In this document: piece by piece, positions 57,781-64,000 of the stretch
Numbering within the stretch: position 1 is the first letter of the stretch
Layout of the letters: every line of letters starts with the position of its first letter
Source of the DNA: Platycnemis pennipes
Lineage: Eukaryota > Arthropoda > Insecta > Odonata > Platycnemididae
Direction: 5' to 3'
Assembly (NCBI GenBank): GCA_933228895.1
Contig: OW121847.1
Location: 86,345,656-86,409,655 of the forward strand
DNA: 64,000 nt
Translations under genes and position numbers: made by a program
The notes under the pieces: model-generated
Database searches by the model: none
Told to the model about the DNA's origin: nothing
The model's input: only the letters and a program-made list of their open reading frames with translations

Positions 57781-58715
57781 ACATCTACATCCACGCAATA
57801 CCCTACAATCCACCGCGAGGGTGTGTGGCAGGAGGTGGACATGTATTACATGTACTATTCAGCTGTACCAAACATGCACTATTGACATGCAACTAGGCAA
57901 CTACATGGAAACAGTCACATGCCGCTAGATGGGTAGTATCTACATGAATACTTGGATAGTTGGAAATACTAATGTTTTTCCTAACGTACTTGCTTTATGA
58001 TAACGAATTGTCCGCGGGAAAAATGAATTCTTATATCGATTCGTTCGGCAGTCTCTCTAATTTTTTCATTGTGGCGTGGGAGTAAAAGTACACTTGACGT
58101 ATCATCCTCAAATTCGACCGTTTTGAGTATTTTGAGTAGCCTAAGTCTGGCGCCTAATCTATGAATTTTCAGAGCTTTTCATCCAAGTCCCTTTAAGAGC
58201 TGTGTGACACTTGCTGTACGGTCATATGCGTTCTTAACAAAACGAGCTACTTCCTTTTGTATTTTATCGAGCTCACGAATTAAATCATTACTTACCGGAT
58301 CCCAAAGGCTAGAAGCATATTCGAGGTGATGCCTAATTAAAACAAAAGAACAGCTTTCTTTAACTTTTTCTCCCGAATACTTCCATACTATTCTTTTAAT
58401 GAATCCTAGTTTCTTCAACGCAGAGCCGCATATATTTTCTACGTTTTCGTTAATACAAATCCGAAGTTAGCGCTACTCCCAAGAATTTAACATCGCTCAC
58501 TATGTTCAAATTTACTCTGCCAACTTTATATGTATGATGTGATTTCTTTCACCGAAAGTGCATAACCGAACATTTCTTAATTTTTGATTCTAATCTCCAC
58601 ATGTTGCACTACGAATTGACATTATTAAGATCGTATGACAGAGCTTCAAAATCCGCTTTTTTGTGATCTGAAGATATATGACTCCATCATCAGCGAACAA
58701 TATAATATTACTCTA
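57781..58715 (-). mobile_element. CR1-like non-LTR retrotransposon, 3' part with reverse transcriptase remnant
   Basis: Minus strand, from right to left. The catalytic FADD motif (LFADDGVIYLQ, near 58700) comes first. After frameshifts follow NNVNS*CNMWRLESKIKKCS, VMHF, a degraded LGV..TSDL block and, from 58418 to 58179, LKKLGFIKRIV...LEYASSLWDPVSNDLIREL, then KIQKEVARFVKNAYDRTASV. The 3' UTR runs to 57781 and ends CTCGCGGTGGATTGTAGGGT, then ATTGCGTGGATGTAGATGTA. Known: CR1/Jockey-type LINEs end in short tandem tails and are usually 5'-truncated. Frameshifts and internal stops make this copy inactive. Confidence 0.8.
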
Positions 58716-60220
58716 CACTTTGGTGATTATATCGTGAATGTCACGTATGCTTAAAATTTCTACTCTTTCTTAATAACAACCAAAATGCCTAGTTTTAATT
58801 CATCTCACTGGTTAGTCTTTGCGCACACTATTTGGATTACGAGTGACGCATGCGGTTTTGACTCATATTATCATGAGACAAATATGTTTTACGAGGAAAA
58901 TTACACCTCACGACGCAAATAAAACACTATTGTCCGAATAATAACGTCCGCAACCACCTCGTATTAAATATGCGGCCTAGAGCGCGCCATGGGCGATGAC
59001 ATCATTAATGTACAAAGAAACCGGACACGGACGCAATAAGGAGCCGATGTAACTCTCCACACCATCAAACTAGTTCTTCGGAGTTATTTCTGATTGGATG
59101 CAGACGCTTTTATCGAAAATATGATAACAGGAAACGAATGAGTGACGATGATGATTTCTCAAGAGAGTTTCCACGTGTTTTCCACCCACTTATGCATCAT
59201 TCAGAGCATATAAATGATGGATTAAGTTGGATTAGGTGAAAGTCTATTAAATCTTGCTTTCAATTAAGTCCGGTAAAAGTCGATTTAGCCAGTTTGACAC
59301 GATCTCAATAAAACATACATTATTTAATGATATCAGTGGCTTCCTTTATGGATGTACAAATTGCAAGTGCCGGCGTTATCGTTATTTTCTCTTGCGCATC
59401 AGCGAGCGGAAACCTGATTGTCGCTCTTCACAGTTTGTCCGCGAGCAGAAAAGCTGGAACGATGGATCGCACTTTAGCGATGGATCGAGTTAGGGTAGTG
59501 ATGTGGAAAAGGCGTGGAAAATATCCTTGACCCCGCCCCTGTCAATGGATTGTACATCATTAGGCTAGCTCAAAACACCTCTGCGGACAATTTTGATGAA
59601 CGAAAGGGACAGAGTTCTCCATGGCACCTTGATATTTCCGGTAAGTCGAGCGAGAACGCACAGAACAATTTTACCGATGACTATATCAACCGACACAAAT
59701 CGACTCTTCCCTCGAGGATTCGGGATGATGACGTCCGTTTTTTGATTGAATCGGAACGGAGGGGGGAGGGAGGGGACACATCTCTCGGACGATTAGAATA
59801 AATTTCCACGAACTCGATTACTTTCACTCGTTTATTTTACCTTCCCACCCCCTTCATTGGAATGGCAAACAAAGTGAATTAGGTCAACGGGGACACGGTT
59901 GCGCCTCGCACCGCGAGCAGCAGGGCTTCGCCGCTCTGCGGCCTTGGACGATTCAGCGAGGGAAAAGGAATGCACGGCTCATCCGGAGAGAGGCCGGGCG
60001 CAGATGAGCGGGATCCCTTGCGACAGCGGCTCTCAAACCGTGAGTCCGTTAGGAGGAGCGGATCGTTGCATCAGGGGTGTTGGTAAAACAATCCATTCTC
60101 TTTCCTGGGCGTTCTACCAACGTGGGGAGGTAATTGGTCAGGTCTCGGACATTAAATCCACACCCATCGCCGGGTCATCTTCGATACGAAAACAAGTATT
60201 CCTACGCCTATTACAATAAT
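58716..60220. other. No gene seen; GC-rich patch 59.88-60.08 kb
   Basis: AT-rich to mixed sequence. Frames at 59254-59801 overlap in two phases without recognisable domains. The patch at 59.88-60.08 kb is CpG-rich. Confidence 0.4.
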
Positions 60221-60224
60221 AATT

Positions 60225-60536
60225 TTTGTTTTTAGGGGGAGATGACCGACGACTATAGCCACATGCGCCAATACGGCACGGCGGGTTTGTGGCTAGAGGA
60301 AGAAACTTTTGGGAAAGGAGGAAGGGTGGAGGGAAACCCGGTGTCAGCGTCATTCTACTCTTAACCAAAGTCGCCACCAGGTCCACGGCTTTGCGTCCCA
60401 ACCGATAGACGGAGTACTGCACTCGAAATGCCCTCCATATAGTACTCTAGTAGGAACCGGAGTACCACTGAAAAATTTAGGGCATTCAAATCCTGGTCCT
60501 CGGGAAGGGGAAGCCACCACACCCCCGATCCCCTCC
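60225..60536 (-). repeat. SINE-A copy, full length, 8 bp flanking duplication
   Basis: The minus-strand head at the right end has GGCATTCAAATCCTGGTCC (eroded inverted B box). The body continues through CACTGAAAAATTTAGG, CGAAATGCCCTCCATATAGT, CCACGGCTTTGCGTCCC and AGGAAGGGTGGAGGGAAACC to GGGGGAGATGACCGACGAC. TAATAATT flanks it at 60217-60224 and 60537-60544; the short AT-rich repeat is less certain than an 11 bp one. Confidence 0.85.
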
Positions 60537-60544
60537 TAATAATT

Positions 60545-63500
60545 ATCCTTTCAGGATTACCATTTTTTACTCTCAACGTGTCCCTGCTACAATTTCGATA
60601 CAACCTACAACCTCCTTCGAGAATACTGCACCAATGTTTTTACTCACCCACGACCATCTAGTCTTCGTTTGCCTTTTTCTACAACCAGATTAAATACTAA
60701 AAGTTCGAAATGCCACATCACATTCATAACAATTAAAATACAGCTTCTCCACTATCTGAAGTCCGTTTTTACAATGTTTCGTAGCAATGGAATTACATAA
60801 AGATATGTGCATAATATTAGTCTGGTAATTATGCTTGAGAATTACTCAGAAGTCCAAAGGAGTAGAATACTGACAATAAGTACAAAAATTTCACTTTTAA
60901 AGTAATTTCCCGAAATTTCAATATCCCTCGTACACTAGCAAGATGATGAAAGTTCATTTCTTTACGTTTATACGCTCTATCTAAGTATTTCGACTCCGCC
61001 TCACCCATATATCTGGCCTCATTGACGGGACCAAAATACTACGAGGCAATTCAAAAAGTAAATTGCATGGGAGAACAGAATATACAGGCTATATTTAGTT
61101 TGTTGCGTTTATTAAAATATATTATTACCGATCAGGCGCAGAATTAGGTCAGCGAAGATCCCTTTACCCTTTATAGTATTCAATATCAGTGATTTAAAAA
61201 TTTATTGTACTTTCCATAATTGCCAAACTACATTTTACTTCTGAGAGACCATGCGTGTTCCTTAAATGTATACTAAAATAGTTTACTGTCACAATAGAGT
61301 ATGAAAAAGTGTGAGAAATGAAGATTGGATGAAAACCTCCAAATTGCATTTTGTCTAACATTAGACCAACTATAAAGGCCTATTCATTTATATAGTTCCT
61401 ACAGCAAATAATTACCGTTGCGTTCCAGTACGAGGGGAGGTTATCGAATGTTTGACTTTTGAAGAAGGGGGTCATTAAACTTCTTATGGAAGTCCGTGCA
61501 TTCCATCATTACTAAGCACAATCATGTTTCTACCCGACTCCGCCCACTTATATTCCTCATTTGCTCGCACAAATGGGAAAGTTAATCTCTTGATGTCGTC
61601 ATAAGCTTCATACAGTAACGACAAATTTCCAGCGAGGAAGAATAAATGCCAGCACGTGCCAGGCCAACAGATTATTTCTGAGGATAATCGAACGCAAGGA
61701 TTCTCAAGAGATTGCTCTCCTGATGGACAGCAGAAGATTTCATTTCTGAAACTAAAGTACGCAATACAAGAAGGGCAGTTTTCACCGAGGCAATTACAGT
61801 CACCATTTTTCAGTTAGGAAACTACACGTTTAGTCCTGGAAGAGAATTCATAGCGCGACTCATACTAAGGCCTTCCAGGTTTACCTAATTGCAAATTAGG
61901 CCTCCGCTTGCTTCGAAGTGCGGAAAGTAAACGCCACGACATTGAAATGAAATTCATCCTCAGGGCACACGGGTAAAAATCATAGCGGCTCGTACAAGTG
62001 TTCGCAAAACTATAAGGATTATGAGTGACAGTTCGCGAGATTCGAGTAAAATTAACATATACCTTAGGACTGAAAATATAAAACAGAGGTTCATACATCT
62101 CCACAACGTGATAGCCTTGCTTGCCGGAGTCATACTGAAAAAAACATTCTATAAAATCCCTCTTCAGGCCGTGGCTCATGAAAGAAATCAGGTTAGTACT
62201 GTTATGAAATAGGGGTGTATCTTTAAGATAAGACAACATGTAAATACATAAAATGACCCGTCATCATTTGAGTAATAAGATTTTGCTAAATACTGATCAA
62301 GACGAAGAAGATTGATGATTTGACGATAGAGATGATGATAAGTACGCATCCTCCTTTTCAGGTAAATTAGTCATTCTTTTTATCTTAAAAAAGGTGCTTT
62401 TTCTCTAAAACTATCGATATCGTACGTTATATCTTGGCTGATTTTCATTACACACCTTGATCAACAAACTACGAAAGTATGAGCTGAAGAATACTTTGTT
62501 TGTGTTCGAAGCTATGATATCTCCCCTTTACCGTTAGCGAGCACTGAAAACACTTGAGAAATGCCTCTACTGAATGCGAAACATGGCAATGGCATTGGCT
62601 GAACTGTAAAAACAGACTAACTAATAAAATATCTCGATGCACCAAGGAACAGTTATGACTCTTGGAAACAGAAAATTCTAGCTCCTGTCGTACATGCTCA
62701 GATATAATACGTTACCAATGGAGAGACTATAAGCTATCAAAGGGGAGAGTAATGAGAAGTAAATACGCTGTCTCATGTTCCAGTCCCAGGATGTTCCCAT
62801 CACAAGATACAACAGACAGAGTGGACTTATCTTAGAAGGGCAGACCTTAAATGACATAATCATAGATAGGTTCTCTACAACGTTACTAACGTAGCTACTC
62901 ATTATTACTTCGGGATGGGTAACTGTTAATTAATTCAGATCTTAATTACCAACGTAAACTTACATATACCTTGGGGCTTGATACATCGAGAAGACATTCC
63001 TCAATCATAAGAAACCGGGTTTCAGGTTGAAGACATGTCGTCTTTTTGTCACTCAATTACGGTTTGTTTAATGATGCAAAACGAAACAATTAAAGAATTG
63101 CTCAACACAGCGAAAAACTCATTTCAACGGTCTCCGTTCCAAAAAATACTTCGCTACAAACATTCTTACCCACTCCACATGCAACGTGGTGAATCAGCAA
63201 GATGCTATCAGTCCATTTCATATTTTTTTTAATGGAGAGGGGGGTCGATTTGTAAAAAGTCGTTCGGCGTTTGCCCGAAACCAGTTGAGCGAGGTGAATG
63301 AAAGGCTACACGCACGCCGACACCACTCGTCCAATTCCATTCGTTCCCAGTATTTTTTTTGAAGGCGAAGAAAACCGTTCCCTTCGACGAAAAAATGTAA
63401 CGCAATTGCGGAGACGGAATGCTTAAAACAATGTAGCGAACGGAACGAAAGAGAAACTGGGTTCAGACTCGAAGAGATGAAACGGAAATTATGTGCCGTG

Positions 63501-64000
63501 AAGCACACGTGGGAGCGACTCTTTTGAATACAAGTTCCCATGAAACAATTAAAAAAATCACATTTTAATTATTGAGCAACAAAATATTAGCGAGTTTGAG
63601 TCGGAGTTTTATTTTGGCAGGAGATGGTAACCAACGGTAATTAACGCACTTCAACCAAACTATGAGCTTTACAAAGAAAATAACAGAATAATGATTTTTT
63701 GACAAAAATGATCCGCTGGGCCTAAGACTAAAATCCTAATCTCAATCTCAATTGGAAGTAAAAAAATACGACAAAATTAATTAGCGGCAGAGCTATACAA
63801 AAAATGGTAGAAGTTTCGGAAGAAGGTCGACGTGATCTATTAGCTTAGAATAGAAGGTCTAAACCTAAGCGCTACAAACATTTTTATTTAGTTAAAGGAG
63901 ACATTTTCACTTTAAATTTAACGGAGTGTGTGCCAATAATAATTAGTTTCAATAGCCTCTTTCTCGTAAGTTTAGTTAATTATAAATTAACTCCAAAAAT
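60545..64000. other. No gene or clear repeat seen
   Basis: Mostly AT-rich. Frames such as 61865-62239 (minus) and 63218-63541 (minus) are open but have no domain, splice context or repeat features I can name. If PDSS1 extends rightward this would be intron. Confidence 0.45.

Noticed and set aside
1..64000. CRISPR arrays, operons, riboswitches, rRNA
   Set aside because: No regularly spaced identical repeats, prokaryotic gene layout or rRNA segments were seen. The sequence is eukaryotic.

Overview
The window looks like arthropod, most likely insect, nuclear DNA. It has AT-rich intergenic and intronic sequence, intron-split genes with GT-AG junctions, and many short tRNA-headed retroposons and DNA-transposon relics. 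No operons, ribosome binding sites or other prokaryotic features are visible. I cannot name the species. Two protein-coding genes are recognisable, both on the minus strand and both partial. Base 1-700 holds the 5' half of DNAJC9, a J-domain histone co-chaperone, which runs off the left edge. Base 5906-16223 holds the last four exons I can find of PDSS1, the catalytic subunit of all-trans polyprenyl (coenzyme Q tail) diphosphate synthase. Its N-terminal exons were not found in the remaining 47 kb; they either lie beyond the window or were missed.

Layout. 0.7-5.9 kb separates the two genes and holds an old SINE, a Jockey-type LINE fragment and a second SINE family with a clean target duplication. 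5.9-16.2 kb is PDSS1; its introns contain a pogo/Tigger-like MITE, a 1.4 kb hAT-like element and another Jockey fragment. 16.2-64 kb has no gene I can support. It is a graveyard of mobile elements plus several GC-rich, CpG-rich islands near 17.5, 25.9, 33.8, 42.3, 47.1, 54.0, 56.2 and 60.0 kb.

The most striking object is a 3417 bp P-element-superfamily transposon at 27542-30958. It has P-like inverted ends, a perfect 8 bp target duplication (GCATTAGC), a remnant THAP-type zinc-finger start, an internal degenerate tandem array and two nested insertions. Three foldback elements (36.9, 40.3 and 44.4 kb) carry in both arms a CTGA-hairpin-GAAAC layout resembling a hammerhead ribozyme core. At least a dozen copies of a tRNA-Glu-headed SINE (called SINE-A here) are spread through the window in both orientations. 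One copy has a perfect 11 bp target duplication and so looks recent. Two other tRNA-headed families (SINE-B, SINE-C), a CR1-like LINE with an (ATCTAC)n tail, a Harbinger-like MITE and a further LINE family complete the repeat content.
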